Positions 1 to 8,408 of a stretch of DNA of 64,000 nucleotides are shown here, piece by piece. Every line of letters begins with the position of its first letter. Within the stretch, counting starts at the first letter, position 1. Origin of the DNA: Microbispora hainanensis (GTDB taxonomy: Bacteria > Actinomycetota > Actinomycetes > Streptosporangiales > Streptosporangiaceae); NCBI RefSeq assembly GCF_036186745.1, contig NZ_CP108086.1, forward strand, positions 6,572,001 to 6,636,000, in the 5' to 3' direction. A model generated the notes under the pieces. That model was not told the DNA's origin. It worked only from the letters and a program-made list of their open reading frames with translations, and ran no database searches. The position numbers and the translations under genes are program-made.

Positions 1-153
1 CCGATCGTGATCCCGCTCATCCCGGCCCTGTTCAACTCCGACGAACCGCGGCTGTTCGGCATCCCGCTGTTCTACTGGCTGCAGCTCGCCTTCATCATCC
101 TCGGCGTGGCCTCCACCACCCTCGTCTACCGCGTCACGAGGAGGAGCCGGTGA
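1..153 (+). CDS. DUF3311-type small membrane protein, C-terminal part
   Basis: The first 50 codons read in frame from the window edge and end at a TGA at 151-153; the N-terminus lies outside the window. What is visible is a hydrophobic helix (FYWLQLAFIILGVASTTLVY) followed by a basic end (RVTRRSR), as in the DUF3311 family of one- or two-helix proteins. DUF3311 proteins usually sit directly upstream of an SSS-family symporter and are thought to be accessory subunits. Here the stop overlaps the GTG start of the symporter (GTGA), so the two are very probably translationally coupled. Confidence 0.75.
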   Translation, partial: PIVIPLIPALFNSDEPRLFGIPLFYWLQLAFIILGVASTTLVYRVTRRSR

Positions 154-1736
154 AGACCACCGAGATCGTCATCTTCACGCTCCTGTTCCTCATCGTCAGC
201 GGCATGGGATTCGTCGCCGCCCGGTGGCGCCGTCCCGACGACCTCGCCACGCTGGACGAATGGGGCCTCGGCGGCCGCAGCTTCGGCTCCTGGATCACCT
301 GGTTCCTGGTGGGCGGTGACCTCTACACCGCCTATACGTTCGTGGCCGTCCCCGCCCTGGTCTTCGGCGCGGGCGCCATGGGCTTCTACGCCGTGCCGTA
401 CACGGTGGTCGTCTATCCCATGGTGATGCTCGTGCTGGTCCGGCTGTGGTCGGTGTCGCACGTGCACAACCTCGTCACCCCGGCCGACTTCGTCCGCGTG
501 CGCTTCGGCTCCCCCACGCTGGCGCTGCTCGTGGCGATCACCGGCATCGTCGCGACCATGCCGTACATCGCGCTGCAGCTCGTCGGCATCGAGGCCGTGC
601 TGAAGACGATGGGGCTGAGCGGCGACTGGCCGCTGATCATCGCGTTCGCGGTCCTGGCGGCCTACACCTATCAGTCGGGGCTGCGCGCCCCCGCGCTGAT
701 CGCGTTCGTCAAGGACTCGCTGATCTACCTGGTCATCCTGGTCGCGATCATCTACATCCCGGCCAAGCTCGGCGGCTGGGGGTCGGTCTTCGACGCCGCG
801 AAGGCCAAGTTCGACTCCACCGGCACCGGCGGCATCCTGCTGAACGCCAACAACCAGCTCCAGTACATCACGCTCGCGTTCGGCTCGGCGCTGGCGCTGT
901 TCCTTTATCCGCATAGCGTCACCGGCATCCTCGCGTCGCGGAACCGCAACGTCATCAAGCGGAACATGTCGGCGCTGCCGGCCTACAGCCTGCTGCTCGG
1001 CCTGATCGCGCTGCTCGGCTACATGGCGATCGCGGCCGGGGTCACGCCCATCGGCAAGGACAACAACACGATCGTCCCGCAGCTGTTCGACAAGGTCTTC
1101 CCCGACTGGTTCGCGGGGGTCGCCTTCGCCGCCGTCGGCATCGGCGCGCTCGTGCCCGCCGCGATCATGTCGATCGCCGCGGCCAACCTGTTCGCGCGTA
1201 ACGTCTACAAGGAGTACATCAACCGGAACGCCGACGCGGCCCAGGAGGCCAGGGTCAGCAAGATCGCGTCGCTGGTCGTGAAGATCGGCGCGGTGCTGTG
1301 CATCCTGCTCCTCGAACCGCAGTTCTCGATCGACCTCCAGCTCATCGGCGGCGTGATCATCCTGCAGACGCTGCCGTCGGTGGCCCTCGGGCTCTACACC
1401 CGGTGGTTCCACCGGGGCGGGCTGATCGCGGGCTGGGCGGCCGGCATGGCGGCCGGGATGCTGATGCTGTACAACATCTCCAACCCCGCCACCGGGCACG
1501 AGCACTTCGGCAGCTCGGCCTTCCCCCTGTCACAGCTCGGGTTCGACACCAAGATCACCGTGTTCGCCGGGTTCCTCGCGCTGATCGTCAACCTGGTCGT
1601 CGCCGTGCTCGGGACCTTCGTGGCCCGCGCGCTCAAGAGCGCCGACGGCCCGGACGGCACCAAGCCGGAGGACTACTTCGCCGACCAGGGCGACCCGCGC
1701 GTCCACGAACTGGAGACGACGGCGCCCGCATCCTGA
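150..1736 (+). CDS. Sodium:solute symporter (SSS family), MctP-like
   Basis: A 528-residue polytopic membrane protein with about 13 hydrophobic helices, the usual size for SSS transporters. It opens with an outward-facing first helix (IVIFTLLFLIVSGMGFVAA) followed by the family's typical LDEWGLGGRSFG stretch, and later helices contain PADFVRVRFGSP and GIGALVPAAIMSIAAANLFARN, characteristic of the MctP/PanF branch. Members import monocarboxylates, pantothenate, proline or similar solutes with Na+. The GTG start at 150 overlaps the upstream DUF3311 stop, a pairing seen with MctP-type monocarboxylate permeases. The substrate cannot be read from sequence; the downstream amidohydrolase may or may not be functionally linked, because a strong hairpin separates them. 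Confidence 0.9.
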   Translation: MKTTEIVIFTLLFLIVSGMGFVAARWRRPDDLATLDEWGLGGRSFGSWITWFLVGGDLYTAYTFVAVPALVFGAGAMGFYAVPYTVVVYPMVMLVLVRLWSVSHVHNLVTPADFVRVRFGSPTLALLVAITGIVATMPYIALQLVGIEAVLKTMGLSGDWPLIIAFAVLAAYTYQSGLRAPALIAFVKDSLIYLVILVAIIYIPAKLGGWGSVFDAAKAKFDSTGTGGILLNANNQLQYITLAFGSALALFLYPHSVTGILASRNRNVIKRNMSALPAYSLLLGLIALLGYMAIAAGVTPIGKDNNTIVPQLFDKVFPDWFAGVAFAAVGIGALVPAAIMSIAAANLFARNVYKEYINRNADAAQEARVSKIASLVVKIGAVLCILLLEPQFSIDLQLIGGVIILQTLPSVALGLYTRWFHRGGLIAGWAAGMAAGMLMLYNISNPATGHEHFGSSAFPLSQLGFDTKITVFAGFLALIVNLVVAVLGTFVARALKSADGPDGTKPEDYFADQGDPRVHELETTAPAS

Positions 1737-1906
1737 GGTCCCGCATGACCGTGACCTCCTGATCCGGCGCCTGATCGGGGCCCCGCCTGATCGGGCTCCG
1801 TACGGACTTGTGGCCGGCTTGACGCGGCGGCGCGCGCCGCGTGGAGCCGGCCACAAGCATGCGGTGGGACAAAGAGGCATCACCTCGAACGACCAAGGAG
1901 CCAAGG
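1737..1906. other. Symporter-amidohydrolase intergenic region
   Basis: Contains three CCTGATCSGG direct repeats (about 1757-1800), the long hairpin and the AAGGAG site of the amidohydrolase. No promoter was assigned; transcription could read through or restart here. Confidence 0.4.
1807..1857. terminator. Long two-part stem-loop between symporter and amidohydrolase
   Basis: Arms CTTGTGGCCGGC (1807-1818) and GCCGGCCACAAG (1846-1857) are perfect 12-bp complements. A 3-nt internal bulge on each side is followed by a second perfect stem, ACGCGGCG (1822-1829) with CGCCGCGT (1835-1842), around a 5-nt loop. There is no U-tract, as is common for actinobacterial terminators. It probably ends the symporter transcript but could also act in the leader of the next gene, whose start is 50 nt downstream. 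Just before it (about 1757-1800) are three imperfect copies of CCTGATCSGG. Confidence 0.6.
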
Positions 1907-3226
1907 ATGCCTCTCAGCAACGACCTCATCGTCACCGGCGGTCACGTGATCGGCATGGACCCGGCGGTGCCGGACGGCCCCGCCGACGTCGTCGTCCGCG
2001 ACGGCGTGATCGTGTCGGTCGGCCCCGCCGCCGAAGCGTCCCCCGAGGCGGAGGTCGTGGACGCCTCCGGCTGCGTGGTGATGCCGGGCCTGGTCGACAC
2101 CCACCGCCACACCTGGCAGTCCTCGCTGCGCCACATCGGGCTGGACTGGAGCCTGATGGACTACCTGGGGGCCGCGTTCCTGCAGTTCGGGCCGAACTTC
2201 CGGCCCGAGGACGTCTACGCGGGCACCCTGCTCGGCGCGCTCGGCGCGCTGGAGGCCGGGATCACCACGCTCGTCGACTGGTCCCACATCCAGAACACCC
2301 CCGAGCACGGCGACGCCGCCGTGGCCGCGCTGCGCGACAGCGGCATCCGGGGCGTCTTCGCCTACGGCTGGCCGCAGATCGACCCGCTCACGTGGGTGGG
2401 CGACCATAGCGACGCGGAGCTTCCTGCGGACGTCCGCCGGATCAGGGACGTGCTCGGCGACGACACCGCCCGCGTGACGATGGCCCTGGCGGCGCGCGGC
2501 CCCGAGATGTCGGCCCCCTCCGCCGCCCGGCGCGACCTGCTGCTCGCGCGGGAGCTCGGCCTGCGGGCCACCATGCACGTCGGCTCCTCCGAGAAGGCCG
2601 GCAGCGTCGGGTGGCTGCACGACGAGGGCCTGCTCGACGAGACGATCACGCTGGTGCACGCGAGCGCCACCGGCGACGACGAGCTGAAGGCCGCCGCGGA
2701 CGCGGGCGCGACCGCGAGCGTGTCGCCGTTCATCGAGATGACCATGCCCGGGCTCGGCACGCCCGCGACCGGCCGTCTCCTGCGGGCGGGCCTCGTCACC
2801 GGTCTCAGCACCGACACCGAGGTCGCCACCTCGGGAGACATGTTCACGCAGATGCGCGCGGTCCTGGCGCACCACAGGTTCACGCAGGACCCGGCGCCGC
2901 TGACGGCCGCCGGCCTGCTGCGGATGGTCACCGCCGACGGCGCCGCGGTGGCCGGGCTGTCGGCCGTCACCGGCAGCCTCACGCCCGGCAAGCGCGCCGA
3001 CCTCATCGTGGTCGAGGCCGGCACTCCCGCCATGGCCCCGATGCTCGACCCGTACGCCGCCGTCGTCCTCGCCGGCCACCCGGGGCTGGTCCGTACGGTC
3101 GTCTGCGACGGCGTGGTCGTGAAGCGGGACGGCGTCCTCACCGGTCCGGTCGGGCGGGCCATGGAGGCCGCCGCCGCGAGCCTCGCCCACCTCCGCGAGG
3201 CCGTGCCCGGGGTGCTGGGCGCCTGA
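1907..3226 (+). CDS. Amidohydrolase / deaminase (guanine-cytosine deaminase, ATZ/TRZ-like)
   Basis: A 439-residue metal-dependent hydrolase of the TIM-barrel amidohydrolase superfamily. Visible family features are the N-terminal beta-sandwich strand, the HxH metal motif in VDTHRHTWQSS, a later metal histidine in ATMHVG, a further histidine in TLVHAS, and the aspartate in STDTEV; the C-terminal LTPGKRADLIVVE closes the composite domain. This layout fits aminohydrolases acting on purines, pyrimidines or triazines (8-oxoguanine or cytosine deaminase relatives), but the exact substrate is unknown. The ATG at 1907 was chosen because AAGGAG (1895-1900) lies 6 nt upstream; an in-frame GTG at 1841 falls inside the hairpin. 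It may act in nucleobase salvage with the neighbouring permease, which is inference only. Confidence 0.82.
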   Translation: MPLSNDLIVTGGHVIGMDPAVPDGPADVVVRDGVIVSVGPAAEASPEAEVVDASGCVVMPGLVDTHRHTWQSSLRHIGLDWSLMDYLGAAFLQFGPNFRPEDVYAGTLLGALGALEAGITTLVDWSHIQNTPEHGDAAVAALRDSGIRGVFAYGWPQIDPLTWVGDHSDAELPADVRRIRDVLGDDTARVTMALAARGPEMSAPSAARRDLLLARELGLRATMHVGSSEKAGSVGWLHDEGLLDETITLVHASATGDDELKAAADAGATASVSPFIEMTMPGLGTPATGRLLRAGLVTGLSTDTEVATSGDMFTQMRAVLAHHRFTQDPAPLTAAGLLRMVTADGAAVAGLSAVTGSLTPGKRADLIVVEAGTPAMAPMLDPYAAVVLAGHPGLVRTVVCDGVVVKRDGVLTGPVGRAMEAAAASLAHLREAVPGVLGA

Positions 3227-3228
3227 AC

Positions 3229-3345
3229 ACGTGGTGCTTTGCACCCCATATGCGGGGCGCCGTGTGCCCGGAAAGCGGGGTGCTTTGCGCCCGGAAAGCG
3301 GGGTGCTGGGTGCTTGAAAGCGCGGTGCTCTGTGCTCAAGGCAGA
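3229..3345. repeat. Degenerate tandem repeat downstream of the amidohydrolase
   Basis: Several imperfect units of about 24-25 bp built on GCCCGGAAAGCGGGGTGCTTT follow the amidohydrolase stop, decaying towards the right. No open reading frame of merit is present in 3227-3500, and no clear promoter for the next gene was recognised. Confidence 0.55.
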
Positions 3346-3500
3346 GTGCCGGCGCCTCGCCGCCGGGTGCTGTAAGCGGGCGCCTGACCGCCGGGTGCTG
3401 GCCGCCGGGCGCCTGTGAGACGCCTGCCATGCGTTCAGGCGCAGCGGCGCGCATCGTCCGCGGGCTCAGCGTCGGCCGATGATCGTGGCACAATCCCGGC

Positions 3501-6500
3501 ATGGCGGTCATGTTCCGGGTGCTCGGCCCGGTCGAGGCGTACGTCGACGGCGTTCCCGTCGACCTCGGCGGGCCGCGGCCCCGGCTGCTGGTGGCCCGCC
3601 TGCTGATCTCCAGGGGCGCGACCGTGTCGGTGGACGCGATCCTCGACGACCTGTACGACGGCGCGCCGCCGCCGCGCGCCCAGAGCACGCTGCACAGCTA
3701 CATCTCCAACCTGCGCCGGGTGCTCGAACCCGGCCGCGCTCCGCGCACGCCCTCGTCCGTGCTGCTGAGCCGCCCACCGGGGTACGCGCTCGGGCCGCAC
3801 GAGGTGGACGCCGACGAGTTCGTCCGCCTGTCCCAGGCCGGCGAGCCGGAACGCGCCCTGGCCCTGTGGCGCGGCACGCCGTACGAGGAGTTCGGCGACG
3901 TGCCCTGGCTCCGGCCGGAGATCGAGCGGCTCGCCGAGGCGCATCTGGTGACGCGGGAACGTCTCCTCGCCGGGCGGGTGGGCGACCCCCACGTGGTGGG
4001 CGAGCTGGAGGCCCTGGTGGCCGCGCATCCCCTGCGCGAGGGGCTGTGGGAGCTGCTCGCCCGCACGCTCTACGCCCTCGGGCGGCAGGCGGACGCGCTG
4101 GAGGCGCTGCGTACGGCCCGGGGCCACCTGGCGGAGGAGCTCGGGCTCGACCCTGGACCGGCGCTGCGCCGCCTGGAGGAGGCGATCCTCGCCCAGGACC
4201 CCGCCCTCGACGCCCCCGTACGGCAGGCGGCGCCGGTCCATGCGGCACCGGCCGATGTCGAGGCGGCACGGCCAGGGAGCGGAGGAACAGCGCGGCCGGA
4301 ACGGCGCGCCGTCGGCCGGGGGACGCAGGTCGACCGGCTCGACGAGCTGGCGCGCGACGTGGTCCAGGCGGCCCGGGGCGTGGCACAGCGCGGTCCGGGG
4401 ATCGCGGTGATCTCCGGCGAGCCGGGCATCGGCAAGACGTGGCTGGCGGAGGCGTTCGCGGAACGGCGGGCCGCCGAGGGCTGGCTGGTCGCCTGGGGCC
4501 GGTGTCATGAGACCTCCGGTGCGCCCGCGCTGTGGCCGTGGCAGCAGGTGGTGCGGGATCTCGCCGGCCGGGTCCCCCCTTCCGGCGCGCAGGCCGCCGC
4601 CCTGCGCGTGCTGCTCGGCGACGCCGCCTCCGAAGACGACCCCGCCACGGGCGCCGGACGGCCCGCCGAGGCGAGCGAGGCCAGGTTCCGGCTGCACCAG
4701 GCGACCGCGAACTACCTGCGGGCGGTCGCGGCCGACCGGCCGCTGCTCGTGGTGATCGATGACCTCCAGTGGGCCGACACGGCTTCCCTCGGCCTGCTGT
4801 CCGACCTCGCGCTGCTGCTGCGCGGCGCGGTCGCCGTCGTGATCACCGTACGGTCCGGCGACGGTCCTGCTGCGGTGCACGACACCCTTGGCCTGCTCGG
4901 GCGGCACGACGCCCTCCGCCTGCCGCTCGCCGGGCTCGACCCCGCGGCGGTGGCCGAGCTGTCGGGGCTGCGCGACGCGGCGAGCGTGGCGGCGCTCGCC
5001 GAGCGCACCCGGGGCAATCCGCTGTTCATCCGCGAGACCCTCCGGCTGGCCCAAGACCAGGGCATCGACAAGGCGCTCACCGGGGTGCCCGAGGGCCTGG
5101 CCGACGTGCTGCGCCGCCGTCTGCTCGACCTGCCCGCCCGGCACCGCCCCGCCATCGACGCGGCGGCCGTGCTCGGCACCGGCGCGGACCGGTGGCTGCT
5201 GGCCGAGGTCGTCGCGCACGCCTCGGACACCCCGGACGCGGACATGGATGTGGACGAGGCGCTCGACGCCGCGACCGCCCTCCGCGTTCTCGGCGAGGAC
5301 CTGCGCTTCACCCACGACCTGGTCCGGGAGACCGTCTACGCCGACATCCCGCCGCGCCGCCGGGCCGGGCTGCACCTGGCCGCGCTCCGGGCGCTCGAAC
5401 TGCGGCCGGGGGCCGACCTCGCGCTCCTCGCCAGGCACGCGATGGCCGCCGGACCCGCCGCCGTGGCCGACGCGGTGCGCTGGGCGTCGGCCACGGCGGG
5501 GCAGGCGGCGGGACGGCACGCGTACGAGGACGCCGCGCAGTGGTGGCGCCGGGCGGTGGAGGCGCACGGGACGCTGCCCGGCGCGGACCCCCGCGAGCAC
5601 GTCGAGCTCCTGCTCCGGCTGGTCCGCGCGCAGCTCGCCGCCGGTCACGGCTTCGAGGCCCGGCAGACCCGCGCGGAGGCGGTGCTCGCCGCCGACAGGT
5701 CGGGTGACCCGCTGCTCGCCGCACGGGCGCTGACCAGCCTGGACGCCCCGGGACTGTGGAAGTTCTACACCTACGGCGACGTCGAGCTGCACACCGTGCG
5801 GCGGATCGAGGACGCCCTCGCCGCGCTGCCCGAGGGGGACTCCGAGCTGCGCTGCCGGCTGCTCGGCTGCCTCGGGATGGAACGTTACGACGGCTCGGCC
5901 GACCCCCGCTGTGACACCGCCACGGCCGAGGCCCTGGCGATGGCCCGCCGTCTCGTGGCCTCCGGGGAGGCCGGCCCGGAGCTGCTGGCGATCACCCTGA
6001 ACGCGCGCTATCTGGGCGTGCAGCTTCCCGAGCACATGACGGAGCTCGACGCCATCGGCGAGGAGCTCACCCGGCTCGGGCTGCCCGGGTTCGAACTGCT
6101 CGGCCACATGATCAGAGAGCGGACCCGGATCGATCTGTTCGACGTGGCGGCCGCCGACCGCGCCGCCGAGCGGGCGGGGGTGCTGGTCGAGCGGCTCGAC
6201 CTGCCCTGGCCCCGGTTCCAGCACCTCATCTGGACCGGCACCCGGCGCCTCCTCGACGGGGACTTCGACGGCGCGGGCAACGCGTACGCCGCGGCGGCCG
6301 AGGCCGGTGAGCGGCTCAACCTGTGGCACACGAGCGCGACGCTCTCCTCGGCGCTGCTCGCCCGCCACTTCACCATGCGCGACTTCGAGGGCGCCGACGA
6401 GCTGATGACGCACTACTCGCCCTTCCCCGCCCATCAGCAGGTGATGGGCCTGCTCATCGCCGATTCGCGGGGCGACCGCACGGCGGCCGAGACGGCGCGC

Positions 6501-6833
6501 GAGCAGGGCTGGCACGCGCTGCCGCGCGACTTCGGCGAGCTGCCGGGGTTGTGCCTGCTGGGCGAGGCCCAGATCGTCGCGGGCGACCGGGAGGCGTGCG
6601 CCGTGACCTATCGCAGGCTCCTGCCGTACGAGGACAGGATCGCCTTCGGGGCGGGGACGTTCTGCGCCGGGCCGGTCGGCTACTACCTGGGGCGGATGGC
6701 CCATCTGGGTGGGGCGGCCGGGCCGGAGGCGGCGCGGGCGCACCTGGACACGGCCGCCAAGCGCTGCGCGGCGGCCGGGCTGTCCTGGTGGGCCGCCCGA
6801 ATCACCGCCGAACGCGAAGCCGTACGCGGCTGA
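3501..6833 (+). CDS. SARP/AfsR-type regulator with BTAD, STAND ATPase and TPR-like domains
   Basis: A 1110-residue transcriptional regulator. Residues 1-250 form the OmpR-like winged helix plus BTAD domain (MFRVLGPVEAYVDG, LHSYISNLRRVLEP, RALALWRGTPYEEF, RLAEAHLVTRERLL). Residues about 300-520 are a LuxR/MalT-like ATPase with Walker A GEPGIGKTW near 306-314 and Walker B LLVVIDDLQWAD near 414-425. The remaining 550 residues are alpha-helical repeats of TPR type. Such AfsR-like proteins bind promoters of secondary-metabolite or central-metabolism genes in response to phosphorylation or ligand. No biosynthetic cluster is visible here, so the target is unknown. ATG 3501 and ATG 3510 are both possible starts; neither has a strong ribosome site. 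A hairpin follows the stop directly. Confidence 0.9.
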   Translation: MAVMFRVLGPVEAYVDGVPVDLGGPRPRLLVARLLISRGATVSVDAILDDLYDGAPPPRAQSTLHSYISNLRRVLEPGRAPRTPSSVLLSRPPGYALGPHEVDADEFVRLSQAGEPERALALWRGTPYEEFGDVPWLRPEIERLAEAHLVTRERLLAGRVGDPHVVGELEALVAAHPLREGLWELLARTLYALGRQADALEALRTARGHLAEELGLDPGPALRRLEEAILAQDPALDAPVRQAAPVHAAPADVEAARPGSGGTARPERRAVGRGTQVDRLDELARDVVQAARGVAQRGPGIAVISGEPGIGKTWLAEAFAERRAAEGWLVAWGRCHETSGAPALWPWQQVVRDLAGRVPPSGAQAAALRVLLGDAASEDDPATGAGRPAEASEARFRLHQATANYLRAVAADRPLLVVIDDLQWADTASLGLLSDLALLLRGAVAVVITVRSGDGPAAVHDTLGLLGRHDALRLPLAGLDPAAVAELSGLRDAASVAALAERTRGNPLFIRETLRLAQDQGIDKALTGVPEGLADVLRRRLLDLPARHRPAIDAAAVLGTGADRWLLAEVVAHASDTPDADMDVDEALDAATALRVLGEDLRFTHDLVRETVYADIPPRRRAGLHLAALRALELRPGADLALLARHAMAAGPAAVADAVRWASATAGQAAGRHAYEDAAQWWRRAVEAHGTLPGADPREHVELLLRLVRAQLAAGHGFEARQTRAEAVLAADRSGDPLLAARALTSLDAPGLWKFYTYGDVELHTVRRIEDALAALPEGDSELRCRLLGCLGMERYDGSADPRCDTATAEALAMARRLVASGEAGPELLAITLNARYLGVQLPEHMTELDAIGEELTRLGLPGFELLGHMIRERTRIDLFDVAAADRAAERAGVLVERLDLPWPRFQHLIWTGTRRLLDGDFDGAGNAYAAAAEAGERLNLWHTSATLSSALLARHFTMRDFEGADELMTHYSPFPAHQQVMGLLIADSRGDRTAAETAREQGWHALPRDFGELPGLCLLGEAQIVAGDREACAVTYRRLLPYEDRIAFGAGTFCAGPVGYYLGRMAHLGGAAGPEAARAHLDTAAKRCAAAGLSWWAARITAEREAVRG

Positions 6834-6850
6834 CCACCGGAAGCCGGTGG
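6834..6850 (+). terminator. Terminator hairpin after SARP gene
   Basis: CCACCGG-AAG-CCGGTGG is a perfect 7-bp stem with a 3-nt loop that begins immediately after the stop codon of the regulator gene, followed by a GCGTTTTC stretch. It marks the left limit of the lower-GC island. Confidence 0.7.
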
Positions 6851-7578
6851 CCTGAGCGCGTTTTCGGCGTGCACGCGCTCACCGCCGGCCCAGCACCCAG
6901 CGGCGGCGTCGAAGAGGCCCGCACGCACGGGCCGCTCAAACCGACGAAGACGAAGGCCAGTGCCGTCCCCCAGCCTGGAGAACTTGCCTGGACGATCGCT
7001 GATCAGAGCTGCGAGCTCCTAGACTCGGTCTGCGCCTGCGCCTTATCCGCGTGCTGCAGGCGAGCCGACCATGTGGTCAGCGCTCGGGGCGGTTCAGAGA
7101 GCCACACCGCTGCACTCGTGATCAGCAGGCCGTACATGATGGCGGCAGCGGCACGCGTATAAGCAGCCGCAGGGCCGTGGACCTCGAGATCACAACGTCC
7201 CGGTGCCTGTGACAGACGAGCGCCTGCTGGCAAGCTCTGTGACCAGCGCTGCCAGCCGGCCGGTGAGCCGATCGATACAGTGCTGGTAGCACTCCAGCGA
7301 ACCCGGCTCTTGTTTCACGGAATGTCTGCCGAGGGCGCCCGAGCAAAAGGCAGAATATGCCTCTTCTCCGAACGGCGGAGCACTGCGGTAAACGGTAGGA
7401 GGAGACCTTCACCGACCTGATCGCCAGCGCCGCCCACAGCGGAGCTCACCGCACTCGGCAAGCGAAGCGCGGGCCTGTCCAGGCGGTTTTTGCACAGTCC
7501 CGAAGCGCGCAGCGACTACGACTGTAGTCGGAGCAAGAGCCGGGTTGTCCGATCTTGCGGCGATGTCATACTTCGGGC
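6851..7578. other. Non-coding left flank of the accessory island
   Basis: About 730 bp with no convincing gene on either strand. GC content and codon-position bias are visibly lower than in the flanking genes. A well-formed ribosome-like site (TAGGAGGAGACC near 7396-7408) is not followed by a plausible start, which may mean a decayed gene. Short candidate frames here lack recognisable motifs. No transfer RNA, integrase fragment or obvious attachment-site repeat was found. Confidence 0.5.
7513..7530. promoter_or_regulatory. Palindrome upstream of the small island gene, candidate operator
   Basis: CGACTAC-GACT-GTAGTCG is a perfect 7-bp inverted repeat with a 4-nt centre, 49 bp before the start of the 55-residue gene. 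Its position suits an operator or a 5' leader hairpin. No regulator gene is adjacent. Confidence 0.4.
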
Positions 7579-7746
7579 ATGACGGATTCCCAGCCGCCCG
7601 ATCCCCGAGTGGAGAAGACCTGGGTCGACGACGCCGGCGAGTTGTTCGTTTCCGACGGGAGCCGCTGGCTGCGGTATGAGGACCTGCCGGACTGGCCGGA
7701 TGGTGATGACCCAGACTCGAAGGCACTGTACAGGGACGCCGGATGA
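7579..7746 (+). CDS. Small acidic hypothetical protein, first gene of the CHAT-locus pair
   Basis: A 55-residue acidic, tryptophan- and aspartate-rich protein (TWVDDAGELFVSDGSRWLRY, then PDWPDGDDPDS) of unknown function. It is chosen as real because its stop overlaps the ATG of the next gene (ATGA at 7743-7746), indicating translational coupling, and because a palindrome lies just upstream. The ATG at 7579 is preferred over an upstream in-frame start at 7555. It may be a regulator, chaperone or inhibitor of the membrane protein encoded next; this is inference. Confidence 0.55.
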   Translation: MTDSQPPDPRVEKTWVDDAGELFVSDGSRWLRYEDLPDWPDGDDPDSKALYRDAG

Positions 7747-8408
7747 CAACTCACGCAGGCAGCGCTGCCGGGAAGGCGAAAGCATTCGAGGGGCTGCCCT
7801 CGCCTCTGGACGCCGTCGATGACCTCCGGTCTGCGGCGAAGTGGACGCTGGCGACGGAAGGGGCGGTGGGTGCGGCGCTCATCAGCGGCGGGCCGCTGGT
7901 CGCGGTCGGCCAGGTGCACGGCACCTCGCACGCACTCCTCGCTGGAGCGGGCTTGACTGTGGCGCTGAGTGGGGTGGGGCTGGCGATATGGTTCACCGGC
8001 AAGGTGCTCTCACCACGGCTGACGACTCCCCAAACGCTGAGGTCCCCCGGCCTGGCTGGGCTGCGGCGAAGGATCGAGGCCGAGCCCGCACAGTTCCTCG
8101 GCGCGGTGGCGACAAAGGTGGACGACCTGCTGTTGCACCAGGAGGTCGCCGTCGACCTGGCACGAAAGGCAGCGACGGAGAAAGACCCCGCACGACGGCG
8201 GCTGATCCATCGCCAGTTGCGCCGGGCGGAGGCGAACGCGGAGCGGGCGGCCCCGTACGTCCGGTGGCTGTTGTCGTTGGCCCATGTCTGGCAGATTGAG
8301 GCGGACCTACGCCGGTCGCGGTGGTCCGCCCTGGTGGGCGGCCTGCTAGTGGTCGCCGGGGCGGTACTGTTCTTCGTCGCCACCGCTACCCCTGCGGTCG
8401 CTGAATAA
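7743..8408 (+). CDS. Three-helix membrane protein convergent with the CHAT-STAND gene
   Basis: A 221-residue protein with two hydrophobic segments near residues 39-52 and 61-86 (GAALISGGPLVAVG; LLAGAGLTVALSGVGLAIWF), a long charged helical middle rich in Arg, Ala and Glu (about 95-185), and a C-terminal hydrophobic helix (SALVGGLLVVAGAVLFFVAT, about 193-212). I do not recognise the family. The layout recalls small membrane effectors of bacterial immune systems, where loss of membrane integrity kills the infected cell. Its last 63 bp overlap antisense with the end of the CHAT-NTPase gene, so the two transcripts are mutually complementary at their ends. Function as partner, substrate or effector of that protein is inferred only from position. 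Confidence 0.7.
   Translation: MTTHAGSAAGKAKAFEGLPSPLDAVDDLRSAAKWTLATEGAVGAALISGGPLVAVGQVHGTSHALLAGAGLTVALSGVGLAIWFTGKVLSPRLTTPQTLRSPGLAGLRRRIEAEPAQFLGAVATKVDDLLLHQEVAVDLARKAATEKDPARRRLIHRQLRRAEANAERAAPYVRWLLSLAHVWQIEADLRRSRWSALVGGLLVVAGAVLFFVATATPAVAE

Noticed and set aside
3435..6743. 1102-residue open frame antisense to the SARP regulator
   Set aside because: A shadow frame typical of GC-rich DNA; the plus strand has intact BTAD and ATPase motifs.
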